From Pseudomonadota bacterium (GTDB taxonomy: Bacteria > Desulfobacterota > Syntrophia > Syntrophales > UBA5619): a DNA stretch of 33,110 bases. The DNA lies in assembly GCA_018827585.1 (NCBI GenBank), contig JAHJXP010000184.1, positions 1 through 33,110 of the forward strand, given 5' to 3'. Under the pieces are notes generated by a model that saw nothing but the letters and a program-made list of their open reading frames with translations, was not told the origin of the DNA and did no database searches. A program made the position numbers and the translations under genes. Positions 7,581-15,347 of the stretch are shown one piece after another. How positions within the stretch are numbered: position 1 is the stretch's first letter; every line of letters starts with the position of its first letter.

Positions 7581-9872
7581 TCATCGCGGCAGCTTATGCG
7601 CGAGCACCTTCCTGGGCTTGGCGCCGTCCGAAGCGCCGACAATGCCCTCCGCCTCCATCCGCTCGATGATCCGGGCCGCCCTGTTGTACCCGATTTTCAT
7701 GTACCTCTGGACAAGGGAAATCGAGGCCTGCCCCAGGTCCGTTACGAGTTCCACGGCCTCGTCGTATTTTTCATCAAAATCCTCTTCCGGCTTGTCCTCA
7801 TCGGCCGTCTTGGGTTCGTACTCGGCGATCGATTCGTCGTAGGCCGGCTTCCCCTGTTTTTTCACGAAATCGACGATCCGTTCGATCTCCCTGTCGGAGA
7901 CGTAGGCGCCGTGGATCCTCGTCAGCGCCGAAGAGCCCGGAGGGATGAAGAGCATGTCCCCGTCCCCCAGCAGCTTTTCCGCGCCGAGCTGATCGAGGAT
8001 CGTCCGGGAGTCCACCTTGGAGGAAACCTTGAAGGAAATCCGGGTGGGGAAGTTGGCCTTGATGATTCCCGTGATGACGTCCACCGAGGGCCGCTGCGTC
8101 GCCAGGATCAGATGAATTCCCGCGGCCCTTGCCATCTGGGCCAGGCGGGCCAGCGATTCCTCCACGTTCCTCTGGGCGACCATCATCAGATCGGCCAGTT
8201 CGTCAATGATGATGATTATGTAGGGGAGTCTGCCCGGAAGCGGCGCCTTCTTTTCCTGCCCGTCTTGGGCCCCTTGCTTTGCCCCCGGAGCTGCCGGAGA
8301 TATTTCTTCGGCTGAAGCCGCCGGCTGTCCCCCCTCTTTTTTTCTATCGTCCGCCGGTTTCGCGGTCTCCGGGACAAACGGCTGCCCGTTGTGGAACTGG
8401 TTGTAGGCCTCGATGCTCTTTACCCCCACCTCGCTGATGATCCGGTAGCGGCGCTCCATTTCTTCCACCGCCCAGCGGAGGACGAGGGCCGCTTTCTTCG
8501 GATCGACGACGACCGGGTGGAGGAGGTGGGGGATCCCCTCGTAGCCGGAAAGTTCGAGCCTCTTTGTGTCGATCATGAGGAATTTGGCCTCGTCCGGCGG
8601 GATCTTGAAAAGGATGCTGCAGATCATGGCGTTGAGGGAGACGCTTTTCCCGGAGCCGGTGGTCCCGGCGATCAACAGATGGGGCATGCGGATCAGGTCC
8701 GTGATCACAGGGGCGCCCACAATGTCTTCCCCGAGGGCGATCGGCAGCCGGCAGGGTGATTCCTTGAACGCCGCGTTGTCCAGGACATTCCGCAGGCGAA
8801 CCGATTCACGCTCATGGTTGGGTATTTCGATGCCGACCGCCCCCTTGCCCGGGATGGGGGCGATGATCCGGATGCTCTGAGCGCGGAGCGCCAGCGCCAG
8901 GTCATCGGAAAGGTTGGTGATTTTATTGATCTTCACCCCCGGCGCCGGCTCCAGCTCGTACATGGTGATGACCGGTCCCGGTTTTACCTCCGTCACCTTC
9001 CCCTCTACCCCGAAGTCGGAGAGTTTTTTCTCGAGAATCCGGGAATTGGCGATGAGGTTTTCCCGCTTGATCCGGGTATCCTTCCGCTCCACGTGGTCAA
9101 GCAGGGTCAGCGGCGGGAGCTGAAATTTTCCGCTCACCCGGCTTGCGAAATCAAAACGGGTCTGTTCCGCTTTTTTGAGCTTTTCTTTGAGGCTCTCCTG
9201 CCTTTCTTCCGGGACGGTTGGGGCGGGGATGGCGGTCTGTCTGGTAACGGCGGGGGCCTCCCGCTTTCCCCCGAGTCTCTCCCGGCAGTTTCCGAGGAAC
9301 GATTTTCCCAGCCTTGCCGCCGCCGCCGCCATAGCGGCCGCTCTCGCGGCGAAGCGAACGACAGAGAAATCGAACATGATCATCAGCGCGATGACCAAAA
9401 CCAGGGTAAGGGCGATCAGGGACCCTGCCAGGCGCAGATAGGCGTTGAGGATCCCCGCCGCGGCCGTTCCCAGCAGGCCGCCCGTGTCAAGAAGGCTGCC
9501 GTAGATCTCCACATTTCCGATGAGCAGGGCAAAGAAAGAGGAGGTGGCGAAGACAAGACCGCCCATGCCGACCGCGGCGGCGGCTCCGATCCTGAACTGG
9601 GGATCGCGGAAGTACCTAAGGGCAACGACCAGCAGCATCGCCGGCAGCCAGAGGATGCCGATTCCCGTCAGCCGGATCAGGGTGTCGGCGGTGTATGAGC
9701 CGACGGCGCCGGTCCAGTTGTGAAGCGGCGCGTTTTCCGGGACAAAACGGGTGAAGGAAGGATCGTCAGGATGATACGAGAACAGAGCGAGAAGGAGGAA
9801 AAGGGCGAGGGCAAGGCAGCTCACTCCCGCGATTTCTGCGGCTCGTTTGCCAAAAGGGTGCTTTTCATTCAT
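7581..9872 (-). CDS. ftsK: DNA translocase FtsK/SpoIIIE
   Basis: The septum-located ATPase that pumps chromosomal DNA toward the dif region during division. Four hydrophobic segments lie at about 12-33, 62-87, 93-118 and 133-168. A short basic/proline linker follows (about 200-240) rather than the very long one of E. coli. The motor domain carries Walker A GTTGSGKS (403-410), Walker B IIIIIDELAD (about 552-561) and the ATQRPSVDVITG motif (591-602). The C-terminal winged-helix gamma domain (about 695-763, AVELVTDLGQASISLVQRYMKIGYNRAARI) would read KOPS-type polar sequences. At 763 aa it is close to the short SpoIIIE type. A Pro/Ala/Glu/Lys-rich stretch of about 45 residues (500-547) interrupts the motor just before Walker B. 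No strong ribosome site precedes the ATG. Confidence 0.95.
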   Translation of the reverse strand: MNEKHPFGKRAAEIAGVSCLALALFLLLALFSYHPDDPSFTRFVPENAPLHNWTGAVGSYTADTLIRLTGIGILWLPAMLLVVALRYFRDPQFRIGAAAAVGMGGLVFATSSFFALLIGNVEIYGSLLDTGGLLGTAAAGILNAYLRLAGSLIALTLVLVIALMIMFDFSVVRFAARAAAMAAAAARLGKSFLGNCRERLGGKREAPAVTRQTAIPAPTVPEERQESLKEKLKKAEQTRFDFASRVSGKFQLPPLTLLDHVERKDTRIKRENLIANSRILEKKLSDFGVEGKVTEVKPGPVITMYELEPAPGVKINKITNLSDDLALALRAQSIRIIAPIPGKGAVGIEIPNHERESVRLRNVLDNAAFKESPCRLPIALGEDIVGAPVITDLIRMPHLLIAGTTGSGKSVSLNAMICSILFKIPPDEAKFLMIDTKRLELSGYEGIPHLLHPVVVDPKKAALVLRWAVEEMERRYRIISEVGVKSIEAYNQFHNGQPFVPETAKPADDRKKEGGQPAASAEEISPAAPGAKQGAQDGQEKKAPLPGRLPYIIIIIDELADLMMVAQRNVEESLARLAQMARAAGIHLILATQRPSVDVITGIIKANFPTRISFKVSSKVDSRTILDQLGAEKLLGDGDMLFIPPGSSALTRIHGAYVSDREIERIVDFVKKQGKPAYDESIAEYEPKTADEDKPEEDFDEKYDEAVELVTDLGQASISLVQRYMKIGYNRAARIIERMEAEGIVGASDGAKPRKVLAHKLPR

Positions 9873-9917
9873 GACGGACCCGTAAAACCGGTTGATTCCG
9901 GCTTCCCCTTCCCTTTT

Positions 9918-10748
9918 TCACGGTTGCAGGCCCAAGACGATCAGCGCCGCAGTCCCGGCAAACCAGCAATAATAGGCAAAGACGCCGAGACCGGTTCTGC
10001 CGATCATCGCGAAGAGAATCTTTAGGGCCAAAAATCCGGTGACGGCGGCCGACAGGAAACCGGCGCCCAGGATTGGCAAATCGCCGGGAGGGAGATGCGT
10101 CAGGTCGGCCGTTTTCAGGATGACGGCGCCGGCGATCGCGGGAACGGACAACAGGAAGGAAAACCTTGCCGCGGTTTCCCGCTTCAGTCCCCGGAAGATC
10201 CCAAAAGCGATTGTCGAACCGGAGCGCGAAATACCCGGGATGAGAGCCGCGGCCTGCACCAGGCCGAGGATGATCCCGTCCGTCAGGTTCATGTCGCTCT
10301 TGTTCCTGTCTGTCTTTTTAATCCTGTCGGACAGAAAAAGCAACAGACCCGTGACGAGAAGCATGAAGGCCGTCTTCTCCGGGGATTGAAAAAGGCCCTC
10401 TATCCTTTCCTTGAACAGGATGCCGATCGTGCCGGTCACCGCCGTGGCTACGACGATAAGGAGCACGATCCGCCGGTTGGTCTTCCTCTCCTCCCCGTCG
10501 GCAATCGCGGGGCCGGACGGCCATTGGGCCGGCATCAGGGAGGTGAAAAGGCCGGCGATGTCCCTCCGCAGGAAGAAAACAATGCCGACGAGCGTCCCCA
10601 GATGCAGGATGACGTCGAAGAAAACTCCAGGCTCCGTGAATCCTCGGATCAAGGCGGGGATAATAACCAGATGGGCTGAACTGCTTACCGGAAGCGGTTC
10701 CGTGAACCCCTGGATGACGCCCAGTATGACGGCTTCCATAAGAGTCAC
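9918..10748 (-). CDS. uppP: Undecaprenyl-diphosphatase UppP (BacA)
   Basis: An integral membrane phosphatase that removes one phosphate from undecaprenyl diphosphate, recycling the lipid carrier for peptidoglycan and O-antigen building. The two family signatures are present: QGFTEPLPVSSSAHL near the N-terminus and PGISRSGSTI in the middle, which together form the active site. About eight hydrophobic helices fill the 276 residues. The first motif reads TEPLP where TEFLP is usual; this is a mild substitution outside the catalytic glutamate and serine. The start is GTG, overlapping the plsC stop as GTGA, which suggests translational coupling; an ATG three codons later (10739) is an alternative. 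Overproduction in this family gives bacitracin resistance. Confidence 0.94.
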   Translation of the reverse strand: MTLMEAVILGVIQGFTEPLPVSSSAHLVIIPALIRGFTEPGVFFDVILHLGTLVGIVFFLRRDIAGLFTSLMPAQWPSGPAIADGEERKTNRRIVLLIVVATAVTGTIGILFKERIEGLFQSPEKTAFMLLVTGLLLFLSDRIKKTDRNKSDMNLTDGIILGLVQAAALIPGISRSGSTIAFGIFRGLKRETAARFSFLLSVPAIAGAVILKTADLTHLPPGDLPILGAGFLSAAVTGFLALKILFAMIGRTGLGVFAYYCWFAGTAALIVLGLQP

Positions 10749-11506
10749 AGGGCCTTCATCCCCCTAACGGCTGCCTCGGGCTCCGCAGCGGGGTTTCCCC
10801 CGCTTTCAAAGTTTCTGATGATGACGCCGCGAACCCGCTCGATGAGTTCGCCGCGGGTTTCAATGGTGTAGCCGCTCACATCCACCGGCCGGTCGATGAT
10901 CATCGTGATCCTGCCCGGCCTGACTTTCAGGGTCCGCTTGGGCATGATCTCGTGGGCCCCGATGATGGAGATCGGCACGATGGGGACCCCGGCCTTGATG
11001 GCCAGATGGAACATGCCCTGCTTGAACGGCTTGATCGTTCCATCTTTGCTGCGGGTTCCCTCCGGAAAGGTGCAGACCGATTTGCCCTCCCGGATCTTCC
11101 GGGCCGCTTCGTCCAGGCTTTTCATGGCCTTTTCGTGATTCTGCCGGTCGATCTCGATGTAACCGGCGTTTCTCATGGCCTTGCTGAAGACGGGGATCTT
11201 GAAAAGCTCCTTCTTCACGATCCAGCGGAACTGGCCGGGGATGTGGGCCAGAACGATGAGGATGTCGAAATCGCTCTGGTGATTGGCCATGAAAATCTGC
11301 GGCCTGTCCTTAAGGACGTTTTCCCCGCCAATCACCGTGACCCTGGTCCTGGTCAGCCAGAGGAGCATCCGCGCCCAGATGTTGGCGATCCTGTGCACCT
11401 TGTTCTCGCCGGGCGAAACGAGCGGGAAAAGGGAGGCGCATATCGATATGAAGGCCGTAACGGCAACGGCGATCAGGACAAGAAGCAGGGAACGAATCAT
11501 GGTCAA
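10745..11506 (-). CDS. plsC: 1-acyl-sn-glycerol-3-phosphate acyltransferase
   Basis: A membrane-anchored acyltransferase making phosphatidic acid from lysophosphatidic acid. An N-terminal hydrophobic helix (about 3-28) is followed by the catalytic NHQSDFD (75-81, HX4D with H76 and D81) and by the FPEGTRS block (about 146-152) that binds the glycerol phosphate. The length of 253 aa is typical. The start follows AAGGA at good spacing. It is the first gene of the minus-strand operon, with uppP overlapping its stop by four bases. Grouping it with uppP and ftsK points to envelope growth and division. It could alternatively acylate another lysolipid, but the motifs favour PlsC. Confidence 0.9.
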   Translation of the reverse strand: MTMIRSLLLVLIAVAVTAFISICASLFPLVSPGENKVHRIANIWARMLLWLTRTRVTVIGGENVLKDRPQIFMANHQSDFDILIVLAHIPGQFRWIVKKELFKIPVFSKAMRNAGYIEIDRQNHEKAMKSLDEAARKIREGKSVCTFPEGTRSKDGTIKPFKQGMFHLAIKAGVPIVPISIIGAHEIMPKRTLKVRPGRITMIIDRPVDVSGYTIETRGELIERVRGVIIRNFESGGNPAAEPEAAVRGMKAL

Positions 11507-11560
11507 GTCCTTAATAGTAGCAGCGAACGGCGGTCAGTAACCCGCGCGGATAACGTCTAT

Positions 11561-11589
11561 TTTCTACTTGATTGACTCCCCGAAGTCAA
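11561..11589 (-). promoter_or_regulatory. Predicted promoter for the plsC-uppP-ftsK-rimO operon
   Basis: On the minus strand, TTGACT (11589-11584) and TAGAAA (11566-11561) are separated by 17 bp. This places the transcript start roughly 45 nt ahead of the plsC ATG. The -35 hexamer is one arm of a perfect inverted repeat ATTGACT-CCCCGA-AGTCAAT (11571-11590). Confidence 0.5.
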
Positions 11590-11590
11590 T
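11571..11590. repeat. Inverted repeat ATTGACT-N6-AGTCAAT in the divergent plsC/hldE region
   Basis: Two perfect 7-bp arms with a 6-bp spacer overlap the -35 box of the plsC promoter and lie 43 bp upstream of the hldE -35 box. The placement suits an operator acting on one or both divergent promoters, but it may simply reflect a mirrored -35 hexamer. Confidence 0.4.
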
Positions 11591-11632
11591 AAGCAATGTT
11601 TCCGCCTTCGCCTGACGGTCCCGAGAAAAGGA

Positions 11633-11661
11633 TTGACAAACACCACCTGTGATAATAACAT
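11633..11661 (+). promoter_or_regulatory. Predicted sigma-70 promoter for hldE
   Basis: A perfect TTGACA (11633-11638) is followed after 17 bp by TAACAT (11656-11661), matching 4 of 6 of the -10 consensus. The transcript would begin about 45 nt upstream of the kinase ATG. Confidence 0.6.
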
Positions 11662-11713
11662 AACGCGCCATGAAATATGGTTTTTCTCCCTTAGGAGGGA
11701 TTGCGGGTTTCTT

Positions 11714-12703
11714 ATGAAGCGGGTCATTAGTAAAAAAAGGGCGTTAGCGATCATTGAAAACTTTTCCCGGGCCAGCGTCCTGGTCGTCGGGGACATCATG
11801 GCGGATCATTTCATCTGGGGCCGGGTTTCGCGGATCTCCCCCGAAGCGCCAGTCCCCGTGGTTGAGGTCCGCAACGACAGCTTCATGCTCGGCGGCTGCG
11901 CCAATGTCCTGAACAATATTTTTGCCATGGGCGGCCGGGTGTATTTGACCGGCGTGATCGGTTCCGATGAGACGGGTAGAAGACTGCTGGCCGAGGTCCG
12001 CGGCCGGGGCGTCGATACCGGTGGAATGGTCGTGGAAGAAGGGCGCCCAACGACGCTCAAGACAAGGATTGTGGCGCACGGCCAGCAGGTGGTCCGTTTC
12101 GATCTCGAGGATCGCAAGGCGGTGCAGGCGAAAAGCATCCGCAAGATCCTCTCCTACATCCGGTCGGTTCGGGACGACCTGGGGGCCCTGGTGATTTCGG
12201 ATTACAACAAAGGCGTGGTGACCGGACCTCTTCTAAAAGGGATACTCAAAGAGATCGCCGGCCGTCCGATCGTCACCTGCGTGGATCCGAAACAGAAGGA
12301 TTTTTCCCTCTATCAGGGTTTCGATATCATCACCCCCAACCATCACGAGGCCGGAAGCGCCGCGGGGGAAGAGATGCAAAATGGCCGCGATCACGTGCGG
12401 GTCGGCATGAAATTGATGGAAAAATATGATTTCAAGGCCATTCTGATCACACGGGGGGAGGAGGGACTGAGCCTTTTCGAGAAGGACGGCCGGATCAGGC
12501 ACTCTGCGTTTACGACCGAGGCGCGGGAGGTCTTTGATGTGACAGGCGCCGGCGACACGGTCATCGGCGTCTATGCCCTCTGCATGGCTGCGGGGGCCTC
12601 TTTCCGGGAAGCGGCCTATATCGCCAACCACGCCGCTGGCATCGTGGTGGGCAAGGTGGGTACGGCGACCGCGACACGGGAAGAGCTTAAAAGGGTTCTA
12701 TGA
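11714..12703 (+). CDS. rfaE1: D-glycero-beta-D-manno-heptose-7-phosphate kinase (HldE kinase domain / RfaE1)
   Basis: A PfkB/ribokinase-family sugar kinase that phosphorylates heptose 7-phosphate at C1 on the way to ADP-heptose for lipopolysaccharide inner core. Family marks are the N-terminal VLVVGDIMADHFIWGRVSRISPEAPVPVV region, GGCANVLNN, the VISDYNKGV segment and the ATP/catalytic motif DVTGAGDTVIG near residue 276, with the aspartate as base. At 329 aa it is only the kinase half; the nucleotidyltransferase half of E. coli HldE is absent here and must be a separate gene. The ATG at 11714 lies 15 nt after AGGAGG, rather far, but in-frame upstream starts are not supported by the family. It overlaps the next gene by ATGA. 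Confidence 0.88.
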   Translation: MKRVISKKRALAIIENFSRASVLVVGDIMADHFIWGRVSRISPEAPVPVVEVRNDSFMLGGCANVLNNIFAMGGRVYLTGVIGSDETGRRLLAEVRGRGVDTGGMVVEEGRPTTLKTRIVAHGQQVVRFDLEDRKAVQAKSIRKILSYIRSVRDDLGALVISDYNKGVVTGPLLKGILKEIAGRPIVTCVDPKQKDFSLYQGFDIITPNHHEAGSAAGEEMQNGRDHVRVGMKLMEKYDFKAILITRGEEGLSLFEKDGRIRHSAFTTEAREVFDVTGAGDTVIGVYALCMAAGASFREAAYIANHAAGIVVGKVGTATATREELKRVL

Positions 12704-13287
12704 GCGATCTGCAACCGGCAGAGGCCGTCAAGCTGATTGCCAGTCTCTTTTCCGGGGAAGGGCGCCTGCTCGGCGACGCTCTGAACGCCCTGTCGGAAAG
12801 GTACGGAAGGGCCGATTTCATCAGCGCCCCGACGCCTTTCGCTTATACGGACTATTATGCAAAGGAATTCGGCGGTTCTCTCGTCCGCCGTTTTGCCGCC
12901 TTTGAGAGGCTCATCCGGCCCGAGTCGCTGCCGGATGTAAAAAAGTGGACGAACGGCCTGGAGGGCAGGCTTTCGGCAGAGGGGAAAAGAAGGGTCAACA
13001 TCGACCCGGGCTACCTTGCCAAGGCCCATCTGATCCTGGCCACTGGCAAGGGCTACACCCATCGGCCCTATCTCAGGGAAGGGATTTACGCCGATCTGAC
13101 CCTGGTCTACCGGGACAGATCGTTTCACCCCCTTCCGTGGACATATCCCGATTACGCCGGCGGGGAAGCGATCGCCATGCTCCTGCGGATCCGGGAAAAG
13201 TATCTGCTGCAGCTCAAGGGCGAGGCTGCAGGCAACGGTTCGCCGGAAGCGATTGACCCGGTTGCGGGAAAAATAACGCTTTCGTAA
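12700..13287 (+). CDS. DUF4416 family protein
   Basis: A 195-residue protein matching DUF4416, an uncharacterised family I associate with Deltaproteobacteria and relatives. Recognisable stretches are PFxYTDYYxxEFG (about 45-58), RRVNIDPGYL (about 101-110) and KAHLILATGKGYTHRPYL...GIYADLTLVY (about 112-141). There is no signal peptide and no membrane helix, so it is probably cytoplasmic. No function is known to me. It starts inside the stop of the heptose kinase (ATGA), suggesting coupled expression. The last codons and the TAA stop (13285-13287) lie within a dispersed repeat element whose similarity to a second copy begins at about 13276, so the C-terminal residues may be acquired. Confidence 0.85.
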   Translation: MSDLQPAEAVKLIASLFSGEGRLLGDALNALSERYGRADFISAPTPFAYTDYYAKEFGGSLVRRFAAFERLIRPESLPDVKKWTNGLEGRLSAEGKRRVNIDPGYLAKAHLILATGKGYTHRPYLREGIYADLTLVYRDRSFHPLPWTYPDYAGGEAIAMLLRIREKYLLQLKGEAAGNGSPEAIDPVAGKITLS

Positions 13288-13437
13288 AAAGTCGTAAAAG
13301 CCCTCAATTTAGGACGGCTTCGTAAAAAGGCCGCAGGCAAGGCGCGCGAGTCATGAGGAATGAGGCGTACTTTGGCGTACGCCGCAATGACGAAGGATGA
13401 AGCGCAACGCAGCATCCGGACTTTTTACGAAGCCGTC
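13276..13437. repeat. Dispersed inverted-repeat element, copy 1
   Basis: The core (13313-13437) is bounded by a perfect 17-bp terminal inverted repeat: GACGGCTTCGTAAAAAG at 13313-13329 and its complement at 13421-13437. A central hairpin, GGCGTAC-TTTGGC-GTACGCC, lies at 13364-13383. The segment is strongly similar to 21337-21522, and similarity continues about 37 bp left of the terminal repeat. It encodes no transposase, so it resembles a MITE or palindromic unit. It fills the DUF4416-yicC gap. Confidence 0.85.
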
Positions 13438-13464
13438 AGAAATGATTTTCGATAAGGAGCGATG

Positions 13465-14349
13465 ATGATCAGTAGCATGACCGGTTACGGCAAGGCGGAA
13501 CGCGTCCTGGCGGGCAGAAAATTCGTGGTCGAGATGAAATCGGTCAACCATCGCTATCTCGAGGTTTCCCTGCGTCTTCCCGGGCTGCTGCTTCCCCTGG
13601 AGGCCGAGGTCAAAAAAAGGATCGGGGAACAGTTTTCCCGGGGCAGGATCGAGGCGACCATCCGGGTCGATATGGAAGGGAACGCGGAGGGCGGCAGCCG
13701 ATTTTCCCTGAACCTGCCGCTGATCCGCAATTACCATGCCCTTCTCGGCCAGATGAAGAAGGAGTTGGGACTTGAGGATGAGATCAACCTGTCGGTGATG
13801 GCCGGTTTCCGGGAAGCCTTTGTTCCCGCGGAAACGCTTCAGGAACCGGGGACGCTCTTGGAAGGCCTGTCACCGGTTCTCGCTGAGGCGATCGGGATGC
13901 TCAAGGAGATGAGGCAGAGGGAAGGGGAAAGCCTGAAGCGGGACCTGGGGGAGCGTCTGACTCTAATTGCCGGTTTTTTGGAACGGATTGCCGGCAGGGC
14001 GCCGCAGGTGGTTCTGGAATATCAGAGGCGGCTCGGCGAGCGGGTCCGGGAACTGACGGGCGGTATGGCGATCGACGAGGCCCGGCTGCTTCAGGAGGTC
14101 GCCATCATGGCCGACAGGAGCGACATCACGGAAGAGATCGTCCGTTTCCGCAGCCATATGGAGCAGTTCGCCGGCCTGCTGACGGGCGGAGACGCCGCCG
14201 GCAGGAAGATCGACTTCCTAATCCAGGAGATGGGGCGGGAGATCAATACCATCGGTTCCAAGAGCGGCGATGCGGAGATAGCGCGGTATGTCATCGAGAT
14301 CAAAAGCGAGCTGGCGAAATTGAGGGAGCAGGTGCAGAATATTGAGTGA
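13465..14349 (+). CDS. yicC: YicC family endoribonuclease-like protein
   Basis: A YicC-family protein of 294 aa (293-295 in relatives). It begins with the hallmark ISSMTGYGKAE and ends with the conserved DUF1732 block (about 185-290: IDEARLLQEVAIMADRSDITEEI...IDFLIQEMGREINTIGSKS). E. coli YicC has been reported as an endoribonuclease; the role here is inferred by family. Two ATGs are adjacent (13462 and 13465); the second sits 5 nt after AAGGAG and is preferred. It opens the run yicC-gmk-rpoZ, a very common proteobacterial order, and its stop overlaps the predicted gmk start. Confidence 0.9.
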   Translation: MISSMTGYGKAERVLAGRKFVVEMKSVNHRYLEVSLRLPGLLLPLEAEVKKRIGEQFSRGRIEATIRVDMEGNAEGGSRFSLNLPLIRNYHALLGQMKKELGLEDEINLSVMAGFREAFVPAETLQEPGTLLEGLSPVLAEAIGMLKEMRQREGESLKRDLGERLTLIAGFLERIAGRAPQVVLEYQRRLGERVRELTGGMAIDEARLLQEVAIMADRSDITEEIVRFRSHMEQFAGLLTGGDAAGRKIDFLIQEMGREINTIGSKSGDAEIARYVIEIKSELAKLREQVQNIE

Positions 14350-14962
14350 GATCCGAGTGGAGGGACATACGGGTTTACTGATGATCATCTCTGCGCCTTC
14401 CGGTGCGGGAAAGACGTCGATCTGCCGGAAGATCATGCAAATGTTTCCCAATCTCCATTTTTCGGTCTCCCATACCACCCGGCCGCCTCGTCCCGGCGAG
14501 GTGGACGGCAAGGATTACGTCTTCCTTTCGGAAGCGGAGTTCCGGGAGAGGATCGCCCGGGGAGAGTTTGTCGAATGGGTTGAGAATTACGGTCAGCTCT
14601 ACGGCACATCGAAAAAGACGATGGACGCCTTTCTGGAGCAGGGGTATGATCTGCTCCTGGATCTCGAACCGCGCGGGGCGAGGACCATCCGTGAACAATA
14701 TCCGCGCGGCGTCTTCATCTTCATCCTGCCCCCTTCTCTTTCGGAATTGAAGGCCAGACTGGCGAAAAGGGGGGAAAGCGACGCCGTCATGGAGAACCGC
14801 CTCCGGACATCCCTGGATGAAATCAAGGAGGCCCTGTGGTACGATTACATTATTTTTAATGAAAGACTCGGTGAGGCCGTTGACCGTTTCCGGGCGGTCT
14901 ATATCGCTGAAAAATCACGACGGACCCGTTGTATGGAAAGGATCGAGTCGTTTTTTCAATAG
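14342..14962 (+). CDS. gmk: Guanylate kinase
   Basis: Phosphorylates GMP to GDP with ATP. The P-loop SAPSGAGKTS lies at about 17-26, followed by the GMP-binding block SHTTRPPRPGEVDGKDYVF (about 43-61) and the E-Y-GT segment (EWVENYGQLYGTSK, about 79-92). The length of 206 aa is typical. The start is uncertain: TTG at 14342 overlaps the yicC stop by 8 bp; GTG at 14357 and ATG at 14381 are alternatives, the last cutting close to the P-loop. The remA/DUF370 gene often found between yicC and gmk is absent. It lies in an operon with rpoZ. Confidence 0.93.
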   Translation: MSEIRVEGHTGLLMIISAPSGAGKTSICRKIMQMFPNLHFSVSHTTRPPRPGEVDGKDYVFLSEAEFRERIARGEFVEWVENYGQLYGTSKKTMDAFLEQGYDLLLDLEPRGARTIREQYPRGVFIFILPPSLSELKARLAKRGESDAVMENRLRTSLDEIKEALWYDYIIFNERLGEAVDRFRAVYIAEKSRRTRCMERIESFFQ

Positions 14963-14964
14963 GT

Positions 14965-14984
14965 GCGGGCGATGCCCTGCCCGC
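14965..14984 (+). other. GC-rich hairpin in the gmk-rpoZ spacer
   Basis: GCGGGC (14965-14970) and GCCCGC (14979-14984) can form a 6-bp stem over an 8-nt loop directly after the gmk stop. An alternative stem GGGC-GAT-GCCC (14967-14977) competes with it. No T-run follows, so it may stabilise or pause the transcript rather than end it. Confidence 0.4.
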
Positions 14985-15074
14985 TGTCGAAATCGGAAAA
15001 GGAAAACCGGCCGGACAGGATGGCCGATGCCGGACGACCGGTGAGAGAATGACTTATTTGGAGGTTAATATCGT

Positions 15075-15347
15075 ATGGCCAGAATTACAGTGGAAGATTC
15101 TTTGCAGATGGCAAAAAACCGCTTTGCCTTGGTTTTACTGACTGCTCAGCGAACGCGGCAGCTCCTGAAAGGGTCCAAGCCGCTGACGGATCCGAGAAAC
15201 AACCGGGAGATCGTGATCGCCCTGAGAGAGATTGCGGCGGGAAAGGTCGGTTATGCGCATCCCGACGCCCTGAAGGGGGTCAAGGCGAATTTCATATCCA
15301 TACCGGACGACACCGAGTTTAGCGGCGATGATGAATACAGCGAATAA
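15075..15347 (+). CDS. rpoZ: RNA polymerase omega subunit
   Basis: The small omega subunit, which helps beta' fold and assemble. At 90 aa it shows the family N-terminus ARITVEDSLQMAKNRFALVLLTAQRTRQL, the segment DPRNNREIVIALREIAAGKV, and an acidic C-terminal tail. The ATG follows GGAGG at about 10 nt. In E. coli omega contributes one of the ppGpp sites, together with beta', which is encoded at the right of this window. Its last 20 bases overlap the pyrF start. Confidence 0.95.
   Translation: MARITVEDSLQMAKNRFALVLLTAQRTRQLLKGSKPLTDPRNNREIVIALREIAAGKVGYAHPDALKGVKANFISIPDDTEFSGDDEYSE

Noticed and set aside
6232..7842. 536-codon plus-strand frame opposite rimO/ftsK
   Set aside because: It covers the reverse of RimO, whose iron-sulfur motifs are complete; the frame has no family resemblance.
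13152..13737. Small minus-strand frames across the repeat copy 1
   Set aside because: They read through the dispersed repeat (RFILRHCGVRQSTPHSS type peptide) and recur at copy 2; this is repeat sequence, not a conserved protein.
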